From: Sphaerosporella brunnea
Taxonomy: Eukaryota > Ascomycota > Pezizomycetes > Pezizales > Pyronemataceae
Reading direction: 5' to 3'
Assembly (NCBI GenBank): GCA_008704415.1
Contig: VXIS01000035.1
Span: 62,001-126,000, forward strand
Length of the DNA: 64,000 nt
A program made the position numbers and the translations under genes. Positions 44,501 to 58,038 of the stretch are shown one piece after another. The notes beneath the pieces were generated by a model, which saw nothing but the letters and a program-made list of their open reading frames with translations, searched no databases and was not told the origin of the DNA. The number at the start of each line of letters is the position of its first letter. Position 1 is the first letter of the stretch.

Positions 44501-46213
44501 GGGTAGTTCTGTTGGAGAACCTACGGGATAAGGTTGGACGGCTGGAGGGTGGTGAGGCCGCAAGCGTCGAGATGGTCTATCCGGCGCTGTCGCTTTTGGC
44601 GAGGATGGAAGTGGCGCCTGAATACGAAGGAATGGAGGAGTTCCGTCCGTTGATTCTAGAGTGCATGCGTTCACGCATCTGGAAAGTCCGAGAGATGGCT
44701 GCCAGGGCTTTCACTGCACTCGTTGGGCCTAAGCAGGCTGTGGATGTTATTCGCAACCTTTTGAGCGTCGGTCCGGAGAAGCAAAACATCCTGCACGGCA
44801 ATTTGTGCGCTGTACGGGCACTTCTGGAACGCCGCGTTAGACAGGCTGTGCTTGAGGAGCAAGAAGCCGGGGAGGTATATGGCAACATCAGTCTCACCTT
44901 CCAAGCGCGATTTCAAGATCTGGTGGAACGCAATCAATGTTCAGTAACCAGATATGTGATCCTACAGATATTAACGGCAAATGCCACACCCCTGCTTGTC
45001 TCCGGTTGGTTCCCAAACCCCTAGCCCTACGACGAACGTCGACTGACTTGATGCTGCAGAAGGACTTGCTGAGTGTGTGCATGGCTTTATTTCGAGCCTT
45101 AGGAGTGTCACAGAAGAATGCAACACCTCATCCATGGTTGGCAGATCCCTGCTGAAGGAGCAGCTTGTGGCTTTCATCCTCACCTGCGCCCCGCCAGCCA
45201 AATTCTCCAATGTCTTCTTGAGTCTTCTCGGGGAGCCAGATGAGGAGGTGGTCCTCTACTCCCTCACCCACCTTCTGTCTCTGCCTACCATTCCCAACCT
45301 CGATGCTTCCATTCAGACTTCCCTCTGGACTCTGGCCACCACCCACCCCTGGCCACTCCTAGTCTCCAACACCCTCAATGTCCTTCACCGCCTTTCGAAA
45401 ACTTTACCCTTTACAGCCACCCCCGAAAACATCCGGCACCTTGAAAGCGTCCTCAACAATCCCCCAACCGAACCCATCAAAGAAACCGCTCTGGCTCTTT
45501 TAGGCCCTCTTACAACCTCCACATCCACACTCACCACGCTCCTACCCCACCTCCGTGCAGCCGCGCACGAAGATTCCCCCTTTACCCTCCGCCACGCCGC
45601 CCTCACATCCTTCTCCGCGCTGGCGCCTCTTCTCAAGCTCACACGCAGCGCCCCCAACGCTGAAGAATTGATACCTGCCTACGCCCTGCTCTTCGACTAC
45701 CTCAACGACGACGACGACGAGCTGCGCATCCTCGCGGCTGAGCTAACGCAGCTGATTCTTCCCGGGGATGGCGAAATCCTCCATCTCCCTCTCGTGGCGG
45801 CAGAGAAATTGGCACTGGAACTCCCTCGGTGCTATCCAGGCAGCAAAGCGCTGCTGCAAGAAGCCATCACAAGAATAACGGGCGGAATGGATGCGCGGGA
45901 GACGTGGAAAAGGGTTGCTACTAGGGATACCATACTGTTCCGAAGGGAGAAACAGAACCTGTGGGTCCACGCCCCCTGGGCTGTAAGCATTTGGGCCGCG
46001 GTCGCGGAGATGGTGGCTGCGAGGCTTGACGGGGCGGAGATGGAGATGGAGCTGGCGGGGCTGAAGGCGTGGGTCGAGGCGGCGGGCGAGTGCGTAGCGG
46101 AGATGGAACGCAGGGAGGGCAGCAGGGCCACGGTCGGCGGTTGGGCGAGCGACGAAGGGGTGGAAGTTTTTTGTACTAGAGTTGAGGCGGGACGGAGGCT
46201 TTGTGGGTTGTAG
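41561..46213 (+). CDS. TRM732: Trm732/THADA, HEAT-repeat partner of tRNA 2'-O-methyltransferase (DUF2428)
   Basis: Non-catalytic partner that, with Trm7/FTSJ1, directs 2'-O-methylation of tRNA position 32 in the anticodon loop. Exons 41561-42491, 42542-45004 and 45060-46213 join in phase to 1515 aa; introns are 50 and 55 nt. The whole protein is helical HEAT-like repeats. The DUF2428 core lies around residues 820-1000: RRSAGLPFLIVGVLASEI, then LPQVHALNCIKFLFTDARMS, then GSEIWAIRNCGVMLFTALTN. The last junction restores ATPLLVSEGLAECVHGF; choosing the nearby GTCTCC donor instead would break the frame. Start ATG at 41561 is the first in frame. The C-terminal 380 residues continue as repeats ending in a charged helix. 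It is tail-to-tail with the 46779-50411 gene. Confidence 0.92.
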
Positions 46214-46778
46214 GGTTTGTTGCCAACTCTCCTGGCGACACATCTACAAGCTATTTACCAAAAAACTAAAAATCCCAACCCTTGCGGCAGCACAAGGCAA
46301 GGCAATCCCGTACTACTACTACTGCTACTTCGTATACACAAATGCCAAAAGCTAATCCCATCACGGTGGAAGGCGAAGCAGTAAGAAGTAGTAGTAGTAC
46401 GATGTACGTACATTTCCAAATAAAATCGTGAATCATAAAGCAAAGTTTACTAAGAAATAGGAGGTGGTCGTTATACATGTTCATTTCGCAGCAGCAGCAG
46501 CAGCAGCGGAGAAAAAAAAAAAAAAAAAAAAAAGAGCCCAGAAAAAAAATCAACACCAAAAAAAAACAAAAAAGCAAAGTCACAATCCCGCAAGAACGCA
46601 AAAAAAACAAAAACAAAAACACCACGCAAAAAACAAAAAAAAAACAAAAAAAAGGAAAAGAGCCAATTTTACAATTCCCAATTTCCAGAGCCTCGCACAA
46701 AAACAAAAAAAGAAACCCGAAAGATAACGTTATAACACACGCAAAAGAAAGGTTGATATCCCTTGACGGTTGAAGGCA
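46214..46778. other. Convergent intergenic region with A-rich tract
   Basis: A tract of A-runs and CAAAAAA repeats covers 46511-46650, preceded by a CAG tract at 46491-46507. Lys-rich ORFs here are products of poly-A and are not genes. The region separates the 3' ends of TRM732 and the large repeat protein. Confidence 0.6.
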
Positions 46779-49700
46779 CTACAACTCATCCCTCACCTTC
46801 TCCTTTACCGCCTGAGCCCCTTCGACGATCTTTCCTCCAACAGCAGCAGCCGGGGTCGCCGTCGACATGCCATGATAAGCCGCTTCAAACCTCCTCACAG
46901 CACTCTCCCTAACCCCCTGCGGCTTCCCGTGCAGCAACTCCTCAATCAAACTCTTCAGGTCCTCTACATGTTCAGCCGCAGAAGAAAGCACCCTCTCCAC
47001 CTTCGGCGTCGGAGTAGGCGTTCCCCACAGCTTTGCACTCGCCGCATACACCCACTCGTCGTAGCTCTTCTGTGCTTCGCTGATGGCGTGGTCGTAGGCT
47101 TCTTTAGCGGCGCTGGCAAGGCTTTCGCTGGCAGGTTGTGGAGTGCCGTAGACCATTTCACTAGCCTTGGTGGCAGCTTCGTCGAGTGCGCTCTTTGCCG
47201 AGGAAACGGCAGAGTCGTATGAAGACTTCATGTCTGCGGCCTGCGCGAGGATGGAGGAGAAGGCTGCGTTTGCGGCGGAGGTGGCAGAGGCGCCGGCGTT
47301 GGAAACGACCGCCGAAGCTGTTGAAAGCATACTCTCGACCACTGGGGTATGCGTGCTCCAGATCCCCGTGCTGGCGGCATAAAAACATTCGTTGGAAGTT
47401 TTTTGCGTCTCTTTGATGGCGTGGTCGTGGTTTTCTCTGGCAACACTGAGGATGCTCTCGCTGGCGGGTTGGGGGGTGCCGTAGACCATTTCGCTGGCCT
47501 TTGATGCAGCGTCGTCGAGTGCGCTCTTTGCTGAGGAAACGGCAGAGCCGTAGGAGGATTTCATGGCTGCGCCTTGCGAGAGGAGCGAACTGTATGAATC
47601 CTCGGCCACAGAGGTGGCGGAGGCATATTGTTCTGACGCGATGGAATAGAGGGAGTCCGTGACGGGCTGCTCAGATGACTGGACGAGCGCTTTTGCGGCG
47701 CGGAGGTTATCAAAGGCTGCCAGCGTGGCTTGTGCGTATGCATCCTTTGCCTGCGACATAAGAACCTCGCGCGTAGGTGTCGGAGCGCCGTAGATGATCG
47801 AGGAAGCAGTGGCAACAGCCGCCGAGAACTTATCCGTAGCGATCGAGAACATCTGGTCGCTGACGGGGGTGGGGGTGCCGTAGAGGATGCTGAGGGCTGC
47901 AGAGACTGCGGAGTCGTGGAGTTCGTTGGAGAGGGATTTGATGCTCTCCACCACCGAGGGCTCGGTTTCGCGCGCAAGTGCATCGTGGACAGCCTGCGAG
48001 ACCGCCTTGGAGGCTTCGGTCAGCCGGGATTTGATGTCGTCAATGATGCTGTCGTCTTCGTAGACGACCGGTTCGGCAGCAGCTACGAAGCCGGCTTCGA
48101 CGCCGCCCGGGATTTTGGATTTGATTCGCGCGGTGCCTGAGGATGCCAGTGAGGATGCGGAGTCGGCGGCTTCGGAGATTGCGGTGGCGGCTTGCTCAGC
48201 GGCGTTTGGTTCGGTTCCGTAGACTTTCTCGGAGGCTTGAGATGCGACGCTCTCCAAAGCTTCGGAGACGGCAGGAATCACAGGCTCCGTGGCGAGGGTA
48301 GGCGTGCCGATTACGGCCTCTGAGATTTTGGACTTGGCATCTTCCACCGCTTCAAGGATCTTCTCCTTCACGGTGGCTTCCTCTTCTTCCGAGGACTGAA
48401 CCGCAGCCTGGATCTTGTCGGCACTCTTGAGCACTTGCTGTCCCGCCTTCTTGACAGCTACGGGAATATGGTCATCGCCAAAGTTGTCAGACGCATCTGC
48501 CAAATCGATCTTCTTCTTTCCGATCTTCTTGAGGCGCTTCAATTCTTCAGCGGCATGTTTGGCGAGGTCCGTGGCCTTGCCTTCCCAGTCCTCATCAACC
48601 CAATTGGTGATTTCTTGAAGCTTCTCATTGGACTCGGCAGATTTGATGATGGTTGCGCGGGATTCCTTCAGTTCGTTCTTGAGCTCGTGGAACTTGGCCC
48701 AGTCTTTGTAGCCGACATGGTCCATCCACGCCCACTTCATACCGAGCTTCTGCATTCCCGCATCATTGATACCGTCGAGGATTTCTAGATGCTTGTCGGC
48801 AGCTTCGGACACATCATCGTAGACCCTGGCCAGGAACTGCTCCGCATCTTTACGCAGGAACTGTGCTTTGTCGCGAATTTGGGTTCCCAGGTTGCGAGTG
48901 GCCGCAAACAGCTTCTCCTCAACTGCAGCCGTTTCCTGAGCAGTGCTCTCGGGGGTGAGCTTCTTGGCCAAGGAGATGATCTCAGCCTTCAGCTGCTCGA
49001 ATCCAGTCTCGATTAACTTCTGGAGGCTGGCGATCTCCTTCTCAACGGAATCGTGCTTGGCCTTATACGCCTTGTCGGAGATTTCGTCGATCTGCGACTT
49101 GAGACCGGAGAGCGTCTTGACCGATGCACTGCTGAATTTGGCAGTCCAGGTGGCGAGGTCATTTCTGATGATTTCTTTGGCCTCCTCTTTGGTGATTTTC
49201 TGAGGCTTCTCCTCATCGGCAGTCGCAGTTGCGCTGGAAGAAGCTCGAGACGCCGATGCTGAGGCGATCATGGAAGCCAGAGAAGAAGACGATGCAGCAT
49301 CTTTTGATGGCCTTGCGGCGGAAAGTGAGGAAAATATAGATGCAGAAACGGAGCTTGCGGGAACGCTGTAATCGAGTCAAAAAACAAAAACTTTTGATTA
49401 TTTACACACACACGGGACACCTACCCGCTTCCGTTGTTTCCTCCCAGTCTCTCTCCGATTCTGCCCACTTGCGGCCGAACAACGTCGTCCCACAAGCGGC
49501 GGCCCCAACCAAGCGCCTTCTCGCCGCCTTCTTTCACGAGCGGGGCCACGATCGCCTTGACGACATATTTCCCCTTCCCGTAGGCGGTGGCAAGGTACGG
49601 CTGCACCTTGCTGTAGTTCGGGAGCACGTTTTCGTCGTAGACAGCCTTCGCCTTCTTAGCAGCAATGTCGACTTTCGGCTTGAAATCTTCAATCCAGTTC

Positions 49701-50411
49701 CTCTGGACCTTCTCAACGTATGGAGCCAAAAACTCCTGAATCTTGGCCTGCGCGGTAGCAACATGCAGCTTCAGGTACTTGTCGTAGTTTGCCGACGCAA
49801 CCGTACTACCTTTGGAAACGTAAGGCTCGCCGTAGTGTCGGTAGGCAACGTTGGCGCTGTTGTAGGCGGGGATAATGTACTCCCGGTTCGCTTTCTGCAC
49901 GTATGGAGAGTACTGGTGCACATAGGGCGCAGCGTAGGTTTCGTAGTACGGGAGCACATGCGGGCGCAGCGCCGTCTTGATGGTGTGGGCGGGATGGCAG
50001 ATCGCGGGGGAGTCGGCGGTGGGATACGCCGGACACCGGAAGAGCACCGTGTAGAGGGCATACCAGGCGATCAATCTAGGTTAGGCCAAACAGTCAGTGA
50101 CCATCCGCTGGGTGGGTAGGGATGGTGGTGGTGGTGCGCAGCGGAAGGCTATACCTCGCGATCAAGTTTACGAAACTAAAGCCGTCGCCTCCACCGACAG
50201 AGCTCCTCGGTCTTCGTCGCACAGCAGCAGGAGAAGCTGTCAATGGCGGTGAAGGCGGCGATGAAGGTCTCGGAGCATCGACCTTGAAGACGGTGATGCT
50301 GCTGTTCTTGGCACCGGCCAACACACCATTTTTGTAGGAGGCGTTCCTGGAAGAGGCGTTCCTCGCGGCGGCGGCCGAGTTGCCGTTCTGCGATGGACGT
50401 GGACTCGCCAT
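46779..50411 (-). CDS. Large helical repeat protein of the fungal 'Hoxa13-like' family
   Basis: Exons 50411-50155, 50075-49425 and 49365-46779 join in phase to 1164 aa; introns are 79 and 59 nt. Residues 1-80 are disordered. A hydrophobic segment at about 83-102 (NLIARLIAWYALYTVLF) may be a membrane anchor. A Tyr-rich region follows (YYETYAAPYVHQYSPYVQKA), then a long charged helical region (about 400-640). The C-terminal half is built of about eight degenerate repeats, each Ala/Ser-rich helix plus YGTPTP-like turn (YGTPTPVSDQ, YGAPTPTREV, YGTPQPASES twice, WGTPTPTPKV). Homologues in filamentous fungi are often auto-labelled 'transcription factor Hoxa13', but no homeodomain is visible, so I do not use that function. 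The helical repeats recall apolipoprotein- or LEA-like amphipathic proteins. Role unknown; membrane or lipid surface association is inference. Confidence 0.85.
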
Positions 50412-51720
50412 GTCGGTGGTGGTGGTGGAGGTGGAGGTGGAGGTGGAGGTGGTGGTGGTGGCCGGTGGTTAAGGTGGGTTAGGTTGACTTGACTTATCGG
50501 CGTGGTGAAACAAAAGTGTATGTTTCGCCGCGTTGGGAGTCGCGTGCTGCACGACGCGGGTCGGATATTGCGGACACCACACCACGGGATCGAGGAGGGC
50601 GTTTTTGGGGGCGAGTGTGGGCAGGAATCGGTGGGATTCCAAAAAGAAGCAAGCAGAGGACTTTTTCTCTCTCGAGCGGGGGGGTGAAAACAGCACCAGC
50701 GGCTCGCCTTGTTTTTTTTTTTGTTTTTTTTTTTGCAAGCTTCGTTCCCTCACAGTCTTGTCCGAGAGGCCACCTTCGCCACAGGAGGCAAAACGTATTG
50801 CAGGGCAGAGCTCGGTTTTACGGTTTCGGGGAAGGCTCGTTGTGATGATGTGCAGCTGCTGGACAGGGGTGCGCGTGAGTGCGAAGTGCTCTATGCAAGA
50901 CAGGAAGGAAAGTAGGAAAGAAGCAAAGCAGGAAAGAGAGGAAACACCACAGGCGATGCGCGTAAGAACAAAAATCGAGCGCAGAACGAGGTTTGAGGGC
51001 TTAAGAGAGCGGTGGGCGTGGTGGTGATGGAGGCCAAGCGCAGGAGTGCTGGATTGTTTCTGGCGAGTATGGCACATGTATCAGAGTCCTTGAATTTCAG
51101 TCGCATGTCGGACAAGCTGCTCATCTACTCCTATCCAGCGTTGACTGGAGTGTCTGGCGATGGTTCTGGGGCATTTCCTGGTTTCGTTGTGGAACAGCTG
51201 AGTTCCCGACAGGCAAGACGGCGTGATGCAATGATCGGCGCGGGCAGCAGGAGGAGGCTGTGGCGTGATTGACGCCACATGCATGTGCAGGGCGGCGGAA
51301 TGAAAAGTGGCTGGTGCGCGACACACGCAAAGCACGTGACCGACTGATTTCCTTCCTGTGGCGCAGCATTCTCTCAAACGCCACCGCCAAGCCAAGCCGG
51401 CAACATTCGGCGGTGTTTCCCTTTACGGCGGCTTCCTCAACTCGTTGTTCTCCCAACCAACCCTTGAACCCACGTCTGCCAACCCACACCACACAACTTC
51501 AAAGCCAACGAAGGACACATCCCCCCCCCCCCCCCAAAAACCCCACGCTTACCAACAACTACCGACCCCCCAAAGACAACCGCCTTCACCGCCGCTGCTC
51601 TCTCCATCGACCCAAACTCGCCGTTTGCATTCCGACTCCATATTGCTCCCACATAACGGCGCGCTTTAACATCGGCTCTAAATCACCTCCGATCTCGTGC
51701 TGCCACCCCCGTCGCGACGG
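50412..51720. promoter_or_regulatory. Divergent promoter region of the repeat protein and DOA10
   Basis: 1.3 kb between two divergent starts. A GGTGGT/GGAGGT tract at 50415-50464 lies directly upstream of the minus-strand ATG. T-runs lie at 50713-50735. A C-run at 51522-51533 and a CT/CA-rich stretch at 51380-51720 form the DOA10 leader. No independent gene is supported. Confidence 0.5.
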
Positions 51721-54700
51721 ATGTCGTTCGACACTCACGCTCAACCCTCGCACCCGGAGATCGACCTCATGAACGACCCCGCCCGTGCAACTAACTCCCC
51801 CAGAGATGCGAGCAGTGGAACAAACCAAGAACCTGACCATTGCCGGATATGTCGGAGCGAGGCTACGTTACAAGAGCCGCTGTATCACCCGTGCAAATGC
51901 AGCGGCTCCATCAAATTCGTGCATCAGGACTGGTAAAAGAGATACCCCTTCTCCCCCCGTGCCCGTTCGCACTTGTTGACTCTGTCTTCCAGTTTGATGG
52001 AATGGTTAGCGCATTCGCAGAAAAAATACTGCGAGTTGTGTAAAACGCAGTTCACCTTCACGAAAGTCTACGACCCGGATATGCCGAGGACGCTGCCGAC
52101 ACCCCTGTTCTTGCGGCAACTGTCGCGCCGCCTCGCCCGCGCTGTGGTTAGGTTCCTTCGTGCGGGATTGGTAGCCTTTGTCTGGCTGGGCTGTCTGCCG
52201 TGGTGCGTGCGGTGGATGTGGCGGGGGTGGTTCTGGCTCAGCGACGGAGGATTTTGGCAGCCGGGATACGATACGGGGCAACATACCGGCATGGCGACCT
52301 TCGAGGCGGAGACGCGATCCACTGCCACGGAGGCAGCCAACGCGACAGCAACTAGCACCGGAGTCTTCCCGATCCTTATCCCCTCTGTCATAGCATCGCT
52401 GCTGTCTCCCGCCGGCAGCAACGGCACTGCAAACTCCAATGTGTCCTCAACCTACCCTGATGGGATCTTTTTCGACCGCAACCCGTTTTTCAACTCTACC
52501 CGCTTCCAATTCGTCAATGGACTGATCGTGGATGTCCTGGAGGGACAGCTGCTGACGGCGCTGATTGTGGTCACCTTCATCATCATCTTTCTCATCCGCG
52601 AGTGGGTCGTGCAACAACAGCCCGCGATGATTGGAGACGCTGCGAACATTCCATTGTTGAACGAACAGATCCCTGCCCCTCCCGAGCCTGTCGACCTCCC
52701 TCCTCCTCCTCCGCTTGCTGACGATGCGGAAGAGGAAGCTGCCCCAGCGCAAGATGATGCCAACGAGGACGCCTGGCTGGCACGTGCTTTCGCCCCAGAG
52801 CCGGAGGAAGCCGCTGAGGAGTTGGAGCGTGAGAGCGCAGCTGATGAAACAGTCGGCACCGAGGTTCCGCAGCCCCGAGTGATCGCCCAACCTCGGGCGA
52901 GGCGGAGGCGAGCAGCTGTGGAGGATACTGCCGAGCAGGCGGAAGGAAGTAACACCCCCGAAGTGGCCCCTATAACTGACACTCCGAGAAGCGGAAGCGC
53001 TACCGGGTTCAGCTTTCATGACGTACCCCCAAGGCCCACTCGTGAAGTCATGCACCCAGGAGCCAACCCACGACGCGAGCTGGAGGAAAACTCCCCCGCA
53101 AGTACCAACACTCCTCCTCCTCCTCCTCCTCCTCCTCCGGTGTATACCTTTGGTAGCACGGGTGGGAGTACTGAAAATCCTTTCCAGTTTGGAGGAGGAA
53201 ACCCAGAGCCATCTAGACCGCCGAGCATGTGGACTCAAACTACGCCTCAAGACACAAGGCCGGTGGAGGACATTTCCGATAGGCTGGAGTTGATTGATAC
53301 GGGACGCAGTAGGGAGTGGATGAGAGAAAACACCGCTAGTACGCCTAGCTCTCCGGCGGCTTCGGGACCGAGGACACCAGATTTTGGATACGATAGAAGC
53401 GGCAGCGCGAGCTGGGGGTCTACTGGGTCGTTTGAGTTTGTAGGTGCGACGCAGGATAAGGGGAAGGAGAAGGAAGTGCAGGGCAGTATTGAGGGTGATA
53501 TCGAGGGTTCTGCCAGCAAAACCAAAGGAAAGGAGGCCGCTCAGATGAATGCACAAGTGGATAGCGACAAAGAGGAGGAGGAAGCCATACCGGTGGAGGC
53601 TGGAGGCTCGCTTGATGTGGGCACTTCGGAGTGGTCTACGAGGGCACAAGCAGGCGATACCCCGACCACCCCTTCAGATTCCTCATCTACCCCACCACTG
53701 GTGATGCCGCCTACGCCCCCGCCCATTCCCCGCTTGGATCGTCCTTATCAGCAACGTCCAGGCACTGACTTACCTCGCCAGGAAGCTCAGAGGCTGGATG
53801 ATGCTCGGCGGATTGAAGAGATTAGAAATCGGATCATGAGGCGTGAGGAAGCGGCTAGGCTGGAGCGCGAGGAGAGGGAGAGGCGCATACCCGTTGCTGA
53901 AGAGCCGCAGGCCGCGAATGAGGGGGGTGAAATTGCACCGCAGCCTGGAGGACAAGGAAGACGCGGTGGTTTCCTGGATTGGTTGGTCGGTGAGGACGAG
54001 GATGCCGCACCCCCTAATGCTAACGACGAACCGGGCGACGAAGCGGCACCAGCTGCCCCTGTTGCACCTGTGCCACAGGGAATGCTGGATGACGATGTGG
54101 CAGACGACTTCGAAGGGATCATGGAACTTGTCGGCATGCGAGGGCCCATAATAGGGCTTGTACAGAATGCGGCTATTAGTAGTATGCTAATTACTGCGAC
54201 GGTTGCTTTGGGAGTCGCGTTTCCATATGTCACGGGTAAAACCGTGATGATGATTCTGGCACATCCGATTTTCTTCTTCTTCAGGCTTCCGTGGATGATG
54301 ATGTCCTTTGGCGCCGAATTTTTGGTCGATTCGACCACTATGGTTGCTTTCTCTCTGCTCCTGCTGCTGGATCACGCCGTCAAGTTCTTCCTGAGGCCGC
54401 TGTCTTCGTTGTTGGGTTTGTCAAAAATTGCTGCTAATCACTCTGTTACGACGTTCCTCCAGAACTGGGCCAGAGACGGTCAGGCAAGGGTTGTTGCCAA
54501 GATTGTCAGCATTGAAACGACGTACGTCGCGATTCGCAAGTTTCCGGCTTCCGCTGTGCCGCCCCTCAGTCTGGTTCTCAAAGAGAGCTTTGGGCAATTC
54601 CTTGGATACCTCTCGTGGGCGGCGAGCAAGATTGGATTGAAGGGATTGTCAACGATGAAGCTTCCGTTCGGGGTCCCGAATCCGGTCTATTGGACCACTC

Positions 54701-56930
54701 AAAAGTGGCAGGATACCGTTGCGACTGTTGACTTCCATCAACCGGCGAATGCTACTGTCTCTGCTACGCAGGATTTGTTACCTGGGGTCTATAAATGGAC
54801 TGCCTGGGACAGGATTGGCGTGGTGCTGCTTGGATACGCTTTTTTCACGTTCGTTGGTATGATTTGGGTCAGCCGGAGACGGGGCCAGCATACCGGTCAC
54901 GTGTCGAGGCTCATTGCCGAAATTCTCCAGCAGTGCGGCGGTGTCATGAAGGTGGTGTTGATCATTGGGATCGAGATGTTTGTGTTTCCTCTTTACTGCG
55001 GAGTGTTACTTGGTGAGTCATGCATATCTTATCACTCGGCAAACATAATTTTGACGAATTCGGCAGACATGGCAATGCTTCCGCTTTTCGAGACTGCTAC
55101 GCTTGCATCTAGGCTCCAGTTCGCAGTCGACTTCCCACTCACGAACGTGTTTGTTCACTGGTTCGTTGGAACGTGCTACATGTTCCATTTCGCCATCTTT
55201 GTGAGCATGTGCCGCAAAATAATGCGTTCTGGCGTGCTGTGTAAGTATTGCTGTTCCTTTGCTACTGGAAATGCTGACTTGACTGTGTAGACTTCATTCG
55301 CGACCCTGACGACCCAACATTCCATCCCGTCCGTGATGTGCTCAACCGTCCGGTCACCACTCAACTTCGTAAGATCGGCTTTTCAGCATTTATCTACGGA
55401 GTTTTGGTCCTTGTGTGTCTAGGTGGCGTTGTTTGGGGACTTTTCGGCTTGACAAAGAACGTCCTTCCGATCCATTGGTCCTCCAATGAACCAGTCTTTG
55501 AATTCCCTGTGGATCTTCTCTTTTACAACTTCTTGATGCCCCTCGCGGTTAAGTTCTTCAAGCCTTCCGACGGCCTGCAGAACATGTACGCATGGTGGTT
55601 CCGCAAGTGTGCTCGCGCTCTCAGGCTTACCAGCTTCATGTTTGGGGAGCGCCACAGCGATGAAGAGGGATACACCCACTATCCAAGTTTCTCATCCTTC
55701 ATTTGGCACGAAAAGCCGGACTACGATAACCCCGTAATGCCCGAAGAAGTTGGCCCGTCCTATGCAGTCTACTTCAAGCGCGATGGCCGCTTCGTCCGTG
55801 CTCCCGCTTCTGACAGCGTTCGCCGACCAAAAGATGCGTCCGTCTTCATTCCTGTCGACGAGAACAACCGCCGCCTAGACGTTGAACCGTCCCAGGATCC
55901 CCCCACTGGACCGACCGGCGCTAACAGTCCCGACTGGAGACTCGCATACATTCCTCCTTACTTCCGTCTTCGCATCGGTCTGGTAGTTCTTGGGATCTGG
56001 TTCTTTGCCGCCTGCACGGGCGTGTCGCTGACCATTGGGCCTCTCCTACTTGGTCGCGCTCTGCTCCGCCAGTTGATTCCCGCCCAAATTAAGCTGAACG
56101 ACATCTACGCCTTTTCTATCGGCATTTATGTGATCGGCGGGGTTGCGCTACTCTTGACTAAGCTTCCCGCGGCGTACCGCCGTCTCAAAGCCCTTGCAGC
56201 ACCACTAACCGCTGCGGCATCCAACGTCTCCACGCCCGAGAAAGTCAAGCATGTACGCCACACGGCAACCGCCTTCATCCTACGCACTCTGAAGATCAGC
56301 TACCTCCTAACCGCCTTCGCCATCGTCATCCCAACGCTTGTGGCGCTACTCATCGAGTTCTACCTCATCATGCCCTTACACACGGCTTTCAGCGACTCGA
56401 CCGCATCAACCTTTGAGAACAACAACGTTGTAGGTATAATTAGCAACATCACCGCTGCCGCCGCCGCAGCGCCACCACCTCCCGCTGTCGGTCCGCGGCT
56501 GGGGCACACAATCCACTTCATTCAGGACTGGACGCTGGGGGTTCTTTACGTCAAAATGGCCGGAAAGATGTTGCTGCTGGATGACCAATCGCTCTGGGCG
56601 CGTTCGCTTCGGGGTATCGTAGCACCGGGTTGGTTGAACCCTGATGCCCGCCTGGCTACAAGAGTATTTGTCGCCCCGTGCATTGGGTATATGTTGCTTG
56701 CGCTCCTGGGCCCGATATGTTTGGCTTTCGCGGCCATAAAGGTCGGGCTGCTACCAAATCATCCTGAGGTTTTTAGACTTGCCTACCCGGCATGCGCGTC
56801 ATTGGCCGCTATTTCTGTTGCTGTGTATGCCGCGTGGAGAGTCGTTGAGGGCTGGAAGGAGGGCGTGAGGGATGAGGTCTATTTGAGGGGTATGAGGGTG
56901 CATAATCATGGTGAGAGGGCGGAGACGTAG
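51721..56930 (+). CDS. SSM4: ERAD E3 ubiquitin ligase Doa10/Ssm4 (RING-CH, multi-span)
   Basis: Ubiquitin ligase of the ER and inner nuclear membrane that marks misfolded and degron-bearing proteins with Ubc6/Ubc7. Exons 51721-51932, 51993-55012, 55067-55240 and 55291-56930 join in phase to 1681 aa; introns are 60, 54 and 50 nt. The N-terminal RING-CH is complete: Cys41, Cys44, Cys58, Cys60, His68, Cys71, Cys84, Cys87 (CRIC, CKCSGSIKFVHQDC, CELC), and the first splice restores Cys71. A Trp-rich pair of spans follows (about 110-150), then a long acidic disordered loop with polyproline, then the membrane core. The junction gives YFIRDPDDPTFHPVRDVL, a Doa10 hallmark, and NFLMPLAVKF. About 14 spans fit the family. 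Reading the two long ORFs as separate genes would be wrong. Confidence 0.95.
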
Positions 56931-57997
56931 GGTTGTGATTCCATGGGGAGGGCAGAGATTATTTCTTTTTTTTCTTGTAGGCTTTGAAGGTTCTCTTTTT
57001 TACCTGGTGTTCTTTTCTTTTTCTTTTACCGTTTCTCTTTCTTTTGCAGTTTCTTTTTACTTTTCGGTTGGGATTGCATTTAGGGGGGGGGGGGGGGGCG
57101 GAGGGGAGAGGTGGCATTGGGGAATGGAGTATACGTACTTGGGTTTTATGGCCGCCTGCTCTGGTCGAAGTGAGTGTTGAGTGAGAATTGTGGTGATACC
57201 ATTTGTTGTGATAGCGATACCATTTGTTGTCCATTTGTTACGGTGAGGGGTTCATTAGATACGGGGTTGTATGTGTGGCAGTTGCACTGTGCTATCGAGG
57301 AAACCAACTGTATTCTCGAGTGTTCTGCAAAGAAGTATCTAGAGTACTTTTGAAGACAAGGCCAGTTATTTGGTTCGTTACCGATCATGAAATGTCACCT
57401 TATTAAGAAACGGGTTTTTGGGGGGAAAAAAAAAAAAAAAAAAAGATGACATGAGGCTGATCGATCGCTCGAGATCACGAAAACCCAAACAACCCCCATG
57501 TACCATAGTTATGGCTTTTTCGGTCATCTTGCGGTTCGCCAATGATTATGTCAGCCTGGTCTTGAGATGGGAAATAGATAATATAAGTATACATCGTCAC
57601 AACATCACTGGCAGTTACGGACCAGGTCAAGTCAACAACATATGTGGGCTCCGGGTCGGATAGCGTGTGTTTCCACGCAGAAGAAGAAGATAAGCTCGCA
57701 GGCTCTGCTGAGTGAGATCGCGATCTCAGCAGCCACAGCGCCGTGTTGACCCACTCCCGCTCTGCGGCAAGTAAGTACTGTGGTTAAAAAACAAAGGGGG
57801 GGGGGGGTGGGGGGAGGGGGGGTTGCGAAAACGCTTTCAGCGCAGTTTTCAATCGTTGTCGCCTGGACGTTTTGAGAGCGTTGTCAACAAGAGAAAAAAA
57901 TAATCAGTTTTTCAATGGTCTCTTCTCTATGGGGTCACTGGGCTGCATGCACTACGCTCCTTCTTCCACAGCTACCGCGAAAAAGGCAAGCAAACAA

Positions 57998-58038
<41 letters not shown>

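Noticed and set aside
46464..46773. Lys-rich ORFs
   Set aside because: Translation of A-rich low-complexity DNA between two convergent genes.
52447..53649. Minus-strand 400-aa ORF
   Set aside because: Antisense to the acidic loop of Doa10; low-complexity Ser/Arg content with no domain.
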